A stretch of 64,000 nucleotides of DNA, from NCBI GenBank assembly GCA_963932145.1, contig OZ010586.1, positions 76,944,087 through 77,008,086 of the forward strand, written 5' to 3'. The DNA is from Acanthosepion lycidas. Its lineage: Eukaryota > Mollusca > Cephalopoda > Sepiida > Sepiidae. Below are positions 1-10,599 of this stretch, one piece after another; within the stretch, counting starts at the first letter, position 1; each line of letters starts with the position of its first letter. The position numbers were made by a program, and so were the translations under genes. Below the pieces are notes generated by a model, which was given only the letters and a program-made list of their open reading frames with translations, was not told the origin of the DNA and made no database searches.

Positions 1-75
1 GAGGACAATAGTCTTCATCTAAATAATGTAAATAATAACTTTTTGTCCAAGAAATTCAGACATAAGTAATTTTGT
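1..75 (+). repeat. 3' tail of a hammerhead-type SINE (family A)
   Basis: The string gaggacaatagt followed by aaataatgtaaataataact matches the end of the SINE copies near 10.2 kb and 58.7 kb, where it follows a CTGAAGA...GAAAC core. Only the last ~70 bp lie in the window; the rest would be to the left. Confidence 0.5.
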
Positions 76-164
76 AATTGATTGTACAGACTTAGAAGAA
101 AAGGTGCCCATGCACTTTTTAATGCAATTAAAATAAACATGCTTAGAAAGAACAAAAGGAAAAT

Positions 165-800
165 TTTTTCTTCAGAATGTTGGCAATTATGGTTCTCTAG
201 AATTTCCTTTCCTTTTTGGATCTTAATAAATTTTGTCTTGTTATCACTCCTAAACCCTGTTCTGCCATCCATTTACTCAAGCTCACTTGGTATATGCTTT
301 CATTTCCGCTATTCTCTCTTACCTTTAATCTGTCCTGTGAGTATCAAATTTTCCAAGCCCTATATGACCTAGAAATTTCAATTGCCTCTTCTTTAGGTTA
401 ATTTTAAGTTTCCTTTGTGTTTCCATTTTCACCAAATCCTTGTTGTTGCTCATATGTTTGACCCATGGTATCATCAGCATCCTTTTGCAGAACTACATTT
501 CTGTTGCTTCAAGTTTCCTCTTCATGAGTGAGGACATTGTCCTGCATTCACTGCCATAAAAAAGGACTGATATTACAAAAGAATTCAGTACTTTTTTCTC
601 TGTTTCTAATGAAATCTTTTCCTTTCATAATACTATGCTTAGCTTTTGGAAGGCATCTTTCATTATCCCAATGTACTGTAAGATTTCAGTGTCACACTTT
701 ATATCCTTTGTTAAAACATTTCCCAGATATTTAAATTGTTGGACTTGCTTGATTATCGTATCCCAAACTTGTAATTTTCAAGTTGGGTTGCTCCTTTTGC
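165..800 (-). mobile_element. RTE-type LINE, C-terminal reverse transcriptase fragment
   Basis: Read on the minus strand, the segment encodes the end of an RTE/HmRTE-like ORF: VQQFKYLGNVLTKD, FQKLSIVL, FFYGSEC and, near the C-terminus, GLENLILTGQIKGKRE and MDGRTGFRSDNKTKF. These are the thumb and tail regions that follow the catalytic YADD domain, which is absent. The frame is broken by several stops and shifts, so the copy is a dead 5'-truncated insertion. The same family recurs in this window at 7.3, 14.3, 28.7, 39.8, 62.0 and 63.6 kb. Family placement is from remembered motif similarity. Confidence 0.75.
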
Positions 801-1216
801 TAACAATCATGCATTAATCTCAACTACTGTATATGGAAAGCTGAAAAGAAAGGTGTCAAGAGAAAAAAAAACAAAAATACTATATAATGAGCTAACCGGT
901 TATCGCTCACAACTTATAAGAACTCAGCTGAGGAGATTAAAGCATTGTGAACATGGACTAAAAAAGGTGAACATGAAGAAGGAAATATGCATATATCAAA
1001 AATATATTGACACAAATATATCTATACACAGATCACACTAATAATCAATGCTTTTGTTTGGATAAAGATGGTTGTCTTGATTTTATTTTTTTTAAGTTTT
1101 CCTCTTGTCCCTTTTAATTGTATCTGTTTTAATTTCATTGATTTTTTTTTTACCTTTTCTCACTGCTCTTAGTTTTATGATACTATTTTCTGACTTGATT
1201 ATCTGAAAATTTTTTC
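801..1216. other. AT-rich stretch, no recognised feature
   Basis: Short open frames only and T-rich runs near 1080-1200. I see no domain, TIR or SINE box. Confidence 0.5.
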
Positions 1217-1345
1217 TTGATTGATTTAGCCAAAGATCTTTTATGGATTGGTTTATTTGACGTTCCTTTCTGAACAGATTTTGCTGAAGATCATTTACAG
1301 ATTAATTTGTCTGAAGATCATTCAAGGATTGATTGGCTATTTTAG
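1217..1345. repeat. degenerate ~28 bp minisatellite, block 1
   Basis: Repeats of a unit resembling gatcatttaYRgattgattt plus gtttgaag. The same unit recurs at 2345-2615 and 5315-5385, so the three blocks probably belong to one dispersed array broken by later insertions. Confidence 0.5.
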
Positions 1346-1529
1346 GTTGATGGATTTAACGACATTCCAAGCATTTCTCAGTCAATCAGTGTCAAAGTCT
1401 AGTACTTCTTTTTATCTTTTACCTTCATTTTTTTTTTTTTACTTTCTTTAATTTTTTTCTTATTTTTTTGTGATCCAGAACCAAAGATCCAAATGAATGA
1501 AAATTTTTAATGTTAGTCCTTCTACATTC

Positions 1530-1965
1530 ATTTTTAATCTTTTTCACCCAAAGTAAGACAATAATGCCACTAGGACACAAGAGGTTACTGGAAGTGAAAG
1601 AGAATAAGAAAACTTTAGTGAAGAGAAAGGATGATAAACGAACAGGTTTAAGGAAGACAGAAGATGGCACTGTTTTGAAGATTGTGGGTGGCAGGGAAAC
1701 AAGAAACCAGAAAGCAGTTTCACAGGTGAGAAGCATAAAACAAATATTTTTGGAAGAGAACAAACAGTTGCATCTATCTAGTTCAACAGTAAAATAATGC
1801 CAATATAGTAGCACACTTAAATTCATGCATTCAAGGCACCAAGTAGGAAAGCTTATCAAAACAATTGCCATCAAAATATCTGTAGCAAAGACAGAGGGTT
1901 GCCATGTCATGTCAGTGAGAAAGTGACTGAAGTCGAGATGCCAGGTCAGGATCAATTACATTATT
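1530..1965 (-). mobile_element. CR1/Jockey-type LINE, ORF2 C-terminus and 3' end
   Basis: On the minus strand the segment matches the 46.5 kb and 33.2 kb copies, running from the end of ORF2 (HYFTVELDRCN corresponds to the conserved H-F/Y-T-V-x-L stretch) into the 3' region with the caagtgacnnntgttgcc-like terminal motif near 1540-1580. Only the extreme 3' end is kept, as expected of a 5'-truncated LINE insertion. A long minus frame is open here, but it is out of register with the family frame and is not a host gene. Confidence 0.6.
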
Positions 1966-2344
1966 GACCCTTCTTTGCATTTTGACAGAAGGACCTCCAA
2001 ATCAAATATGGAAGAAATATTTAATGCATGAATGAATTAGTAGCTTTATAAACATGCTAGATTCTAACAAGAAAAAAACTGTCTGTCATGACACAATGAA
2101 ACAACATTCCTACCAGGAGACCTATCAATTGATTCAATATAATCTTTAAACTTCATGAGCCCAAGAAGGTGCAAAGAGTTGCTCCTAGAGTTTAACATCA
2201 ACCATGCTGATGGCAGATAGAAAACATTATCTATGGTGATTAAATGAAAGTGGTTGTTTTTTTGGAGGTAGTAAAATGTACTTACCCCAGTTAACCACTG
2301 ATTGGCGGTCCTCTTTGAGAGCAGTTGCCATTTCCCTTGCAATC

Positions 2345-2615
2345 AAGAACTGTTTTTTTGAGATCATTTATGGACTGATTTCTTTGAAAGTCATTTATAG
2401 ATTGATTTTTTTAAAGGCCATTATGGATCAATACATCTGAAGGTCATTTATAGATTGATTTGTTTAATTTGTTTGAACATCATTTATGGATTGATTTTGT
2501 TGAAGGACATTTATGGATGAATTTATTTGAAGGTTATTTATAGATTGAATTATTTGAAAGTCATTTTTCAATTAATTTTTTTGAGGCTCATTTATGGAAT
2601 GATTTATATAATCGT
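2345..2615. repeat. degenerate ~28 bp minisatellite, block 2
   Basis: About nine imperfect copies of a unit like tcatttatRgattgatttNtttgaag. The block ends directly at the left LTR of the Ty3-type fossil and the same unit resumes after the right LTR, so the retroelement appears to have landed inside this array. Confidence 0.65.
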
Positions 2616-2729
2616 TTTAGCTAATAGGTAATTAGCATAAACAGAGCTATAATTATAGCTCATGGGGAACTTTGAGTCTGTGTATGTAGAATATCTACTG
2701 CTACTAAGTTGTGTCCTGAAACTGCGACA
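2616..2729 (+). repeat. left LTR of the Ty3-type fossil
   Basis: The ~95 bp core (ctaataggtaattagcataa through ctactaagtt) matches the repeat at 5211-5300. The outer boundaries are uncertain because no clear TG...CA ends survive. Confidence 0.65.
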
Positions 2730-5205
2730 TTAAAAAATATAAAGTGAGCCTTATATTAAACAAAAAAATCAATCCCTCATATCTTGAAAGCCGTAGGTTT
2801 CCCATTCATATAAAGCCAATGGTAGTTGATAAGCTGCAAAAAATGGTGGAAGAAGGCATTCTTCAATATGTAGAATCTGGATGCAGTAAATGGGCATCAC
2901 CTATGGTGTAAATTATAAGATTTGTTCAGATTCCTACTCTATTCCAAACATAGAAAACTTACCACATTCTCTGGCAGGAATGAAATATTTTTATGAAAAT
3001 TGATTTAAAAAATGCATACCATGAAACTGAAAGAGATGACGAATTTAAGGAAATCACAACAATAAACTCTCCCATAGGCTTACTTAGATGGTCCCGCTTA
3101 CTACTCAGAATTAAGACACTCAGCTTGATTTTTCAAGTAGAAAATATGATAATTTATCAGGACGCTGAAGAAGAACTGGAACAAGAAATTAAATTTGTAA
3201 TGGATAAGTTGAGGAAGGTAGAAATGATGATAAACAAAGATAAGTGTATATTTAATTGCAAAAAATTAACATTCTTGGGTTACCAAATTTCAGAAAACAG
3301 TACTTTGTCGGAGCCAAAGTTAATACAAAAATATTAAATGTCTCTTCTCCAGCTAATAAAAAAAAGAATTGGAATCATTTGGATTAGACAATTTTTATAG
3401 AAAATTCTTGTCAAAATATTTTGAAATAATTGAAACATTTTCTGAGTGACAAAAGAAGAATAATGAATTTGATTCGTACACACCAAACTGCCTTCATTAA
3501 ATTAAAAGAAGCTCCATCTAAACACCCCGTCGTCAAGATTTTTTACACTAAAAAGGACATTACATTAATCACAGATGTGAGTGGCCAGTCTACATCAGCA
3601 ATTTTGTCCCAGGAAGGATACCTGATGATGTATCTTTCCAGGACATTGACAATAGCTGAATTGAACTACACTAACATTGGAAAGGAAACACTTGAAATTG
3701 TATAGAGTATGACCAGAGCAAAACAATTTTTATTAGGAAAGAGTTTTTGTTGAGATCCAATCATAAGTGCTTAGAATTTATATTCCATCCTAGGAAGGAA
3801 ATGCTGAAAGTTACATCACCCAGATTATTAAAATGAGCTGTGAAGTTAATGGCTTTTGATTATGATATAGAATACATAAAGGGAAACATGATATCACAGG
3901 TAGACACATTGTCCTGAATACAATTTGTAAAAGAACAAATTAAAAAAAAACATAAAAAAGTTGGGGATGAATTTTTGCATTGGGTGGAAATGGATGTGTT
4001 GCCCATGAATAGACTAGTCATGGAGATATTATGAGATCCAGTCTTATTTCAAATTTTATCTAGAATAACAAACAATAAATGAAGTAATTTTTCAAAAGCA
4101 GAAAGACCATACAAAGAAACCAGAGAGAAACTATCAATAGAAAATGGTCTAATTTGTAGTGGGAATTTAGTCATACCACCAGAAAAATGAACAAAAGCGG
4201 TAATTAAGGGTGTCCATGATAATGTGCATTGTGAAATAACCGCTAAAAAAAAAAAAAAAGGTTAAAACTAGAAGTGTGGTGGCAAATGTCCTAAATGTGA
4301 CAAATTAAAAAAGAAAATTGTCAAAATAAGAAAACAGAATCATGGTCTAGAGATCATATGGATCAAACACAAGTTAACAGGGTAGGTTCATGTCTAATAC
4401 TGGTTGATGCTTTTTCTGCCTGGCCTGAAGTTTTCCAAGTTCAGGATAAAAAAATCTGTAAAACAAATATTACACATAATATTTACTGGAAATGGAGTAC
4501 CAAAAACATTAATAACTGATAATACACCCAAATTCTATGATGAAAATCTATGCTCATAGTTAAGGAAGATTGACTGTCCCATATAAAACACCTACTTACC
4601 ACCTTCAATCAAATCGAATTGCTGAACGAATGGTCCAAACAATAAAGATGGGATTGAAAGCATTTTTTCTTTCAGCAATAAAAGATTGAAACTTTCCTAC
4701 CAAGATTATTGTTGAGTTACAGAACGATACCACATGCTGACAAATTAGAGGCCCGTCTGCATTAATGGGCAGACAGAGCCCCATTAACCATGTCTTACTC
4801 TATTAATGAAAACATATGGTACAAAAGAAATAAAGAAAATGAGCCGGAAAAGGCAAATTTCATAATCCCAAAAGGATACAACATGGCATTGCAAGAATAG
4901 TAAAAATTTGTTGCCTATGCAGACCAGTTAACAGCAAACCAAAATTCCAAGGAAGTACAAAGTAAAGCTAGTTTGAATGGCTATGTAGATGAACAAGAAA
5001 GCAGGACAAAGGAATCAATGGATGATCAAAGTGCTTTGGAAGACAGTACAAAACATGGGACACTGAGAATAAAAGAACTTGATCAAGGTCCCCTAGAATG
5101 AAAAATATTAGTGAAATCTGTGAGATGGCGAGGGAATGTAGGAGAAGCCATAGATCCATGCAGGGTATGAAACCCAAGAGATTCAGGGAGATGTAATGAG
5201 AATGA

Positions 5206-5314
5206 TTTAGCTAATAGGTAATTAGCATAAAGAGAGCTATATGTATAGCTCACAGACAACTTTGAGTCAGTGTACGTAGAATATCTACGGCTACTAAGTT
5301 TGATCATCATAACA
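5206..5314 (+). repeat. right LTR of the Ty3-type fossil
   Basis: Direct repeat of 2621-2710 with about ten differences. Minisatellite sequence follows immediately, which marks the right insertion boundary. Confidence 0.65.
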
Positions 5315-5385
5315 ATTTTTTTGAAAGTCATTTATGGATTGATTTGTTTGAATGTCATTTGTTACTTGATTTTGTTGAAGGATAT
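5315..5385. repeat. degenerate ~28 bp minisatellite, block 3
   Basis: Two or three copies of the same unit seen before the Ty3-type fossil (gaaagtcatttatggattga). It is the right-hand remainder of the interrupted array. Confidence 0.6.
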
Positions 5386-5520
5386 AAATTACTAGCATGT
5401 TACTATGTTACTAAGCTTAAATATGTCTTGAAGCTATAAATGAGCATACAGTGAGGATTGAACTCACTACAGTGGTAATGGTTTATGTGACTGGCCTGCT
5501 AACCCTTGCTCCATAATAAG
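5386..5520 (-). mobile_element. tRNA-derived SINE, minus strand
   Basis: The minus strand reads ttagcaggcc (A-box-like) and then gagttcaatcctcac (B box), with tRNA-like spacing and closing arm. The sequence is related to the SINE at 7565-7696. No anticodon arm could be proposed, so it is not a functional tRNA. Confidence 0.55.
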
Positions 5521-6332
5521 TAGTCCTGTTTTTGTTGCTTAATAATTTTTCCTATGATAACATCAACAGAAAAAAAGTAATCATCAAATTGTCAGGAGTT
5601 TATTACTTCCTGACAATTTGGTTTCATTGAAATTTTTCTATTCATTTTGGATATGTTTGCCAGTATGATTTTTTTTTTTTAATTTACAGCTGTAGATTTT
5701 TATTAATTTATTATTGCTCATTTTTACGTTCTTTATATACTAAAGGTAAGAAATTGTGAATACCAGAGAGGAGAAAAAAATTGCTTTCAGCTGAACTGTA
5801 TTTGCAAAGAAAGTTAAATTCTGAAGAATAACAATGTCTGGGGATTGGTTCTAGTAAAATAGGAAAAATGCTTATTGAAATTTATTAGACAGAAAAGCAT
5901 ACGTAAGTGTAAGGAAATGGTTTTAAACAGAGAATATCTTGTGTATTGATTTCTCAAAGTTTATTAAATAAAGCAACAAAAAAGTATTTTTTTTATTATT
6001 AGGGAAGAGAAAGATTGAACCTGGCAGAGTAAAGATTTTTTTTTAGTAGTTTGATGCTTGTTTTAGCAAAATTATTACTTGCTATTTTTTGATGCTTCCT
6101 ACCAAGAATAGGTAACTATTCTAAATTGTACCAAGAGGAAAAGAAAAAAAAGTAACGGAATTCTGACTAAGAATAAAAATGATGATACCTCTTTGTTTTT
6201 CACTTTTGTTTTTATTTTATTATCAATGCTTTGTTGATGTTTTTTCTCTTATGCAATTCTTGTGCAAATCCCGATTATTTTTTTTTTCTCATTGCACATT
6301 TAGATAGATGTATCTTCCCACTTATGGGAAGA
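5521..6332. other. AT-rich stretch, no recognised feature
   Basis: Poly-T runs and short open frames. A short inverted repeat (tgtcaggagttt...cctgacaatttg near 5590-5620) is the only structure seen. Confidence 0.4.
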
Positions 6333-7082
6333 CTAGCAGCATGGCCCAGCGTTGCCCGTGCTTGATTCAAAAATTGTATGACTCATACAGCAATTGCTTT
6401 CACTTGACTTAAAATATTTTTGCCCTTCCTTGCCTTTAAAGGAGTGCCCTTTGCCATACTGATGTTGCTACATGCCTTACTTCTTGCTTATTTCACACTG
6501 CAAATTTTTTCTAAGCTCTATACTAAACATTAAATCTGTTACGAAAAAAAGAACTAAACAAAATGAACGCAAAATGATCAGCTTTAAAAAAGGACTTGTA
6601 ACTGGAAAAACCGAATGAAAAAAAGAATTTTAACAACAAATACTTTTTCACACCCAATCCAGTTCTGCAGAATCAGAATCAATGTTGAATTTAAGCAAGC
6701 AAATTAACCAGTTGGAGTAAAGTGCCATGCAGATTTAAATTTTTCACACTTGTGACGAATGCAGCTATCGATTTTTTTTGCATGCTAGTATGCTAGTTAA
6801 CATTCGTGTCAGTTAGCTGTTGGCTCTCACACTGGCCAATAGAATCTTCCTGCCTATTCGTGGCAGCCAGCTATAGGTTCTCACTCTGGCCAGTAGAAAA
6901 TGACTGCAAACTACATGAAAACTGCCATAGAAGCATGAAAAATCGATTATTTCCACTATCGATGGGAGTTGGGAAATGCAAAATCAGTCTTGGCCTTCCC
7001 ACTAACTTGGAGCATGTGCATGTAAATTGTGGCCAGGCATTCGTTACATACACACACACATCCTGCCTTTTATAGATAGAGA
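6333..7082 (-). mobile_element. non-autonomous Helitron, minus strand
   Basis: The minus strand begins TCTCTATCTATAAAAGG at 7082 and continues with a GT-rich run. It ends at 6333-6336 with CTAG, preceded by a GC hairpin-like segment (acgggcaacgctgggc). TC start, CTAG end and 3' hairpin are the Helitron hallmarks; there are no TIRs and no target duplication. At 750 bp it has no Rep/helicase sequence. Inside, a ~57 bp segment (ggctctcacactggcc and ggttctcactctggcc, from 6820 and 6875) is tandemly duplicated. Confidence 0.7.
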
Positions 7083-7309
7083 TTTATTTTTTTTATTCTC
7101 ATTTTTTTTAGTTAGATTCACATCACTGTTATTTTAAGTCAGAGTATTTCTTTTTTGAAGCACAGTTGGATTTAGCTGTGAAGTCTTGACAATGAAATTG
7201 TAACTATGATATTTTATCACCAGTGAAAGGATTTTGTGAGTTGTCCTCTGCTTAAAATATTTTATTCTGCTTCAAAGTTCAAAATTATTCTTTTATGTAC
7301 CATATCTAT

Positions 7310-8340
7310 GCAGGATGTGGACGATCATGGCTTTTCCAAACTTCTTCCCCCCACTTTATAGCCCTTACTAAAGTTTAAGTTTTTGCCATATCTCCTAATC
7401 CCTGTTCTGCTAACTATTTACAAAATTGTGTTAGATTAAATGCTGCTTTCCCATGTCACTCTTGCCTTAGCAATTTTCACCCACAGGGTTTTGGAATTTG
7501 AAAGATATGCCTAAAAATTCTGGGAATTTGAGAAGTACTTGTAAACCAAACTTTCTACAGTATAGTGATTTTCTAAGCCCAGCTTAGAGGTGGCACAAGG
7601 CCTAAAATGGGGCACCCAGTGAGGGTCGAACTCACTACTCAGTCATAATTGATCTAGCAAGACAAGCTTTCTAACCATTACACGGCGCTGAGGTGTCCAA
7701 ATTTTCTACAGTATATTACTATTATCATTTGCAATAAATAATTATGTGTGGACTATCATCCTCATCATTGATTACAATGTTTTGACCCTTTTTCCCTCAT
7801 CAAGTGCTTCTTGATTCATGTAATCTTCATGGACTTTTATTTAATTTATAGGGGTAGATTTTTTCATTCCACTGACCATGTTGATTTGTGAGTGTCAAAT
7901 TTTCAAAGCCCACTTTCCTCATTATGTGCTCTAGAAATCTCAACTACCTTTTTCTGATTCTGCATATAAGTCTCATTTTTGTTTTCATTTTCTCTAAAAC
8001 TTTATATACTTGCTCATGTGTTCAGCCTGTGGAATTCTCAGAATCCTTCTGAAGAACTACGTTTCGGTTGCTGAAAGTCTCTTCTCCATCTGTAATGCCA
8101 TGATGCAATGTTTACTGCCATATAGGATGACCTGTATTACATAACTTTTCAGTAATCTTTTTGTTGTTTTCAATTAACTTTTCTTGTTTCTTAATACTTT
8201 GCTTAACATTTGGAAAGCATCTTTTGTTATGTGCCTTCGGATTTCAGGGTTGTATTTTCCATCAACTGTTAAAATGTTTCCTAGTTATTTAAATTTTTGC
8301 ATTTGTTTAATTTTGTAATCTCTAATTTTTAATTCCTTTC
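7310..8340 (-). mobile_element. RTE-type LINE fragment, interrupted by a SINE
   Basis: Colinear with the antisense RTE tails at 165-800 and 14305-14860: acgatcatggcttttcc near 7330 (tail motif), then the region encoding the KF-LTGQ and NEEV-like stretches, ending near 8330. A younger SINE sits at 7565-7696. The coding frame is heavily decayed. Confidence 0.65.
7565..7696 (-). mobile_element. tRNA-derived SINE with 19 bp target duplication
   Basis: The minus strand reads cgtgtaatggttagaaagc (A box) and gagttcgaccctcac (B box), a clear tRNA-type Pol III promoter, followed by a short unrelated tail. It is flanked by ccaaactttctacagtata at 7546-7564 and ccaaattttctacagtata at 7697-7715, one mismatch in 19. 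This marks a comparatively young insertion into the older RTE copy. Confidence 0.85.
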
Positions 8341-8689
8341 TATATTTTTGGTAATTTGTTTTTGTTGAGGTGATCGACAACTTTCTTGTTAATATAAGAC
8401 AAACTATTTGCTGATGACACTAAGAAGATTGAAAGGTTGATGTTTTGATATGCTCCCATATATTCCTGAAAACAAAGAGTACAGCTGCCACCTTCCATAG
8501 ATTTGAGAATCATTTTTACATTATGCAATAGTTTAATAATTTAAAAAAAGACTTGTGAGAGCTCTGGGCTAATGTCATTTAGAACAATCGCCAGGATTCA
8601 ATCCGGACAGATATCATTCTTTGAGTTGACAGGAAACCTTCTTAGAGTCTAAAGTGTTTCTATGCCCATGCTAATGTTGTATTGTAGAT

Positions 8690-8870
8690 GGCAAGAGAAA
8701 AAATATTCTGGGGAAAGTGATGAATTCACTTCTTCTCCTTCAACTATGGGTTAATTAGTATAACATGTGCCTCTAATATATTACAATCTAAAAATATTTT
8801 CTGGCTTTAAATAAACTGCAAAAGGTTGATAAGCTATAAAAAATCAAATCAGTCAATCAATCAGATTATA
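8690..8870 (+). mobile_element. SINE 3' part (body and tail)
   Basis: Body motif gaattcacttcttctcc and tail ttctggctttaaataaactg plus aaaggttgataagctataa. The same body and tail are found in reverse at 15793-15900 and 35575-35740. It ends in a short atcaatca run. The tRNA-like head is missing or too decayed to see. Confidence 0.55.
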
Positions 8871-9164
8871 GAACACCTTTTTTTATTTCAACATATAAAA
8901 TGCTAATGTTTGTTACAGAATATGTAGGGTGGCCAAAAATGGTAAAGTACAACACACATCTCTCATGAACTGAACTGGCTGGGGGTAGTTTAAACCCCAT
9001 GGCCATGGAATTTTGACTTTGATCTATATTCTTTGTTTAAGGTTTGACCAAAAAAGGTATGAAGATAGAGAGGATAGCTGCAAGAATTTGAAGAGTCAAG
9101 AGATCTTGCTGAAACCAAATTCCTTAGTGAGACAAGCCAGCATCATCTACCTTTCTTCTAGATA
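8871..9164. other. no recognised feature
   Basis: AT-rich, with no motif I can place. Confidence 0.4.
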
Positions 9165-9250
9165 TGATGCTCCAACTATTGTTCCCACTTTAATTATTAA
9201 GTGTCCCAGAAATTTCGACTGTCTCTTTCTGATATTTTGATATCAATTTA
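9165..9250 (-). mobile_element. RTE-type LINE scrap
   Basis: The plus-strand string cccagaaatttcgactgtct matches the segment at 14515-14545 and 370-390 of other antisense RTE copies. Very short. Confidence 0.4.
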
Positions 9251-9269
9251 AAAAACAAAAACAAAAAAA

Positions 9270-9640
9270 CAACAGCCCTGTCGGCTGGGGCTTTAGAATA
9301 CGCCGACTGCACCTCTGTAGAGGGGTAAGACCGCCCCAGTGAGGCGTCCTGGGCATGACGTTAAATTGCATCCAACAGCAAGGACTCTGATCTGGAGGTT
9401 TTGAGGAGCGTGGAACCACCTCTTAATTGCTGGTGTTCCCAGGTCCACCTTGACCCGGGGTGGTAGCACCTGTTAGGGTCCCAGCTATGGGTAAATAGTG
9501 AATTGCTAGTTTTCCAGGTTTTGCTCATGTCCTGGGTATGACGGTAAACTACATCCGCGTCCTGGGTATGACGCTAAACTACATCCGCGTACTGGGTATG
9601 GCGATAAACTGCATCCAACAGCAAGGTCTCAGATAATGTT
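9270..9640. repeat. GC-rich island with ~30 bp tandem repeats
   Basis: In a strongly AT-rich window this segment is much richer in G+C (cggctggggctttagaatac, gggtaagaccgccccagtg, ccttgacccggggtggtag). A ~30 bp unit, ctgggtatgacg-taaact-catccg, occurs three times in tandem at 9530-9620 and once apart at 9348-9378; the outer copies continue with aacagcaagg. I do not recognise a coding domain. It could be the 5' region of a LINE or an LTR-element fragment. Confidence 0.6.
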
Positions 9641-9644
9641 TTCA

Positions 9645-9750
9645 GAAAAATAATGTTGCCAGCTCTACGTTTTTTTTTTAAAAAATAATGTTGCCAGCTC
9701 TATGTTATTTTTTGAAACAATAATGTTGCCAGCTATACGTTTTTTATTCT
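9645..9750. repeat. 38 bp tandem repeat, three copies
   Basis: The unit aataatgttgccagctctac plus a T-rich run occurs at about 9648, 9685 and 9720. It directly follows the GC-rich island. Confidence 0.7.
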
Positions 9751-9759
9751 ATACAAAAT

Positions 9760-9870
9760 AGGAATTTAAAATTCATATAAACTGGATTTGGCATTAAATA
9801 ACCCACAGTGGTTGATATACCATAAAACCCAACAAGCAATAAACATTACAGGACACTATCATAGTGGATT
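9760..9870 (+). mobile_element. SINE tail remnant
   Basis: The string ggcattaaataacccacagt followed by ggttgatataccataaaacc resembles the tail of the SINE at 8800-8850. Confidence 0.35.
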
Positions 9871-9894
9871 AAACCTTTGGTTCATGAATTTGGT

Positions 9895-10290
9895 GACATA
9901 GTGATTGCGAGTTCAATCCCTTGACTTGAACTCAGTGAAAACAGGTGAACAATAACTGAACAGTACTAAAAATAATAACTAGACATTTTCCCTAGACATT
10001 ACCCCTGGAACAAGATCAGTCTACTCCATAGATTAAATTGAGTGTTTAGTTCAGAATTCCCTCAAAATCTGTCTATATCTCTGAGATGAGTTATTGTAAC
10101 TATTTCCTATATTGACATTGTCAGACTGTTGTTCGCATCTTTATTGTCATATTCACAATGTTTTAAAATTCCAACATATATCATCTGAAGAAGGCCGGAG
10201 CATACAAGGGCCAAAACATCATGAATAGGACAATAAAGATGAGGACAACAGTCTGAACAATGTAAATAATGTAAATCAAAATTTCCTGTA
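9895..10290 (+). mobile_element. SINE family A with hammerhead-like tail
   Basis: A B box (gagttcaatccc at 9909) lies upstream of CTGAAGA (10185-10191), a GGCC/GGCC stem and AAAAC (10213-10217), followed by the family tail gatgaggacaacagtct and aatgtaaataatgtaaatc. The core resembles a hammerhead ribozyme with GAAAC decayed to AAAAC. The tail is also present in reverse just upstream (10110-10165), so the 3' end forms a large imperfect palindrome around the core. Confidence 0.55.
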
Positions 10291-10299
10291 GATCAATAT

Positions 10300-10580
10300 A
10301 TGCCTGAGGAACCTTATTTACATTATTCGGACTAGTGTCCTCATCTTTTTTGCCATATTTATTACAACGTTTCAGCCGTTGTATGATCCAGCCTTCTTCA
10401 GGTGGTTAGAATGACGAACTGAATCCTTTGTTCCCTCACTGGGGTAGACTGTTCTAGTTCCACGTGGCATGTTTGATGGATGTCAGTTATCAGTTATCTC
10501 CTGTTAATTTCCCTCTGAAAGTTCTCCACTGCCTTAACCGGGTATTGAACTCGCACTCTTTGGCTCCTGTCACTGGATCT
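10300..10580 (-). mobile_element. SINE family A, minus strand
   Basis: The minus strand has a B box (gagttcaatacccgg, 10538-10552) and a body shared with the copy at 58.5 kb (cacgtggaactagaacagtc). It then has CTGAAGA (10395-10401), a ~21 nt hairpin segment and GAAAC (10369-10373), and ends in the tail gatgaggacactagtccgaa. This is the clearest family A copy. Confidence 0.65.
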
Positions 10581-10599
10581 AAATAATGTACATAAATAG

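Larger units (their letters stand above)
2616..5314 (+). mobile_element. Ty3/Gypsy-type LTR retroelement fossil
   Basis: Two short direct repeats (~100 bp) flank a pol region in the order reverse transcriptase (FLGYQIS near 3280), RNase H (TDVSGQSTSAILSQEG and YLSRTLTIAELNY near 3570-3700) and integrase (LITDNTPKFYD near 4510). This order and these motifs are typical of Ty3/Gypsy. Gag and protease are not recognisable. The coding region is broken many times (well over ten). The two terminal repeats are roughly 88% identical by eye, so it is an old insertion. Confidence 0.8.

Noticed and set aside
1425-1955. A 176-codon protein-coding gene on the minus strand
   Set aside because: It overlaps a CR1-type LINE end in a shifted frame and ends in a poly-Lys run from the T-rich tract.
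7600-7696. A true tRNA gene
   Set aside because: A and B boxes are present but the acceptor and anticodon arms do not pair well, and it is flanked by a target duplication, so it is a SINE.
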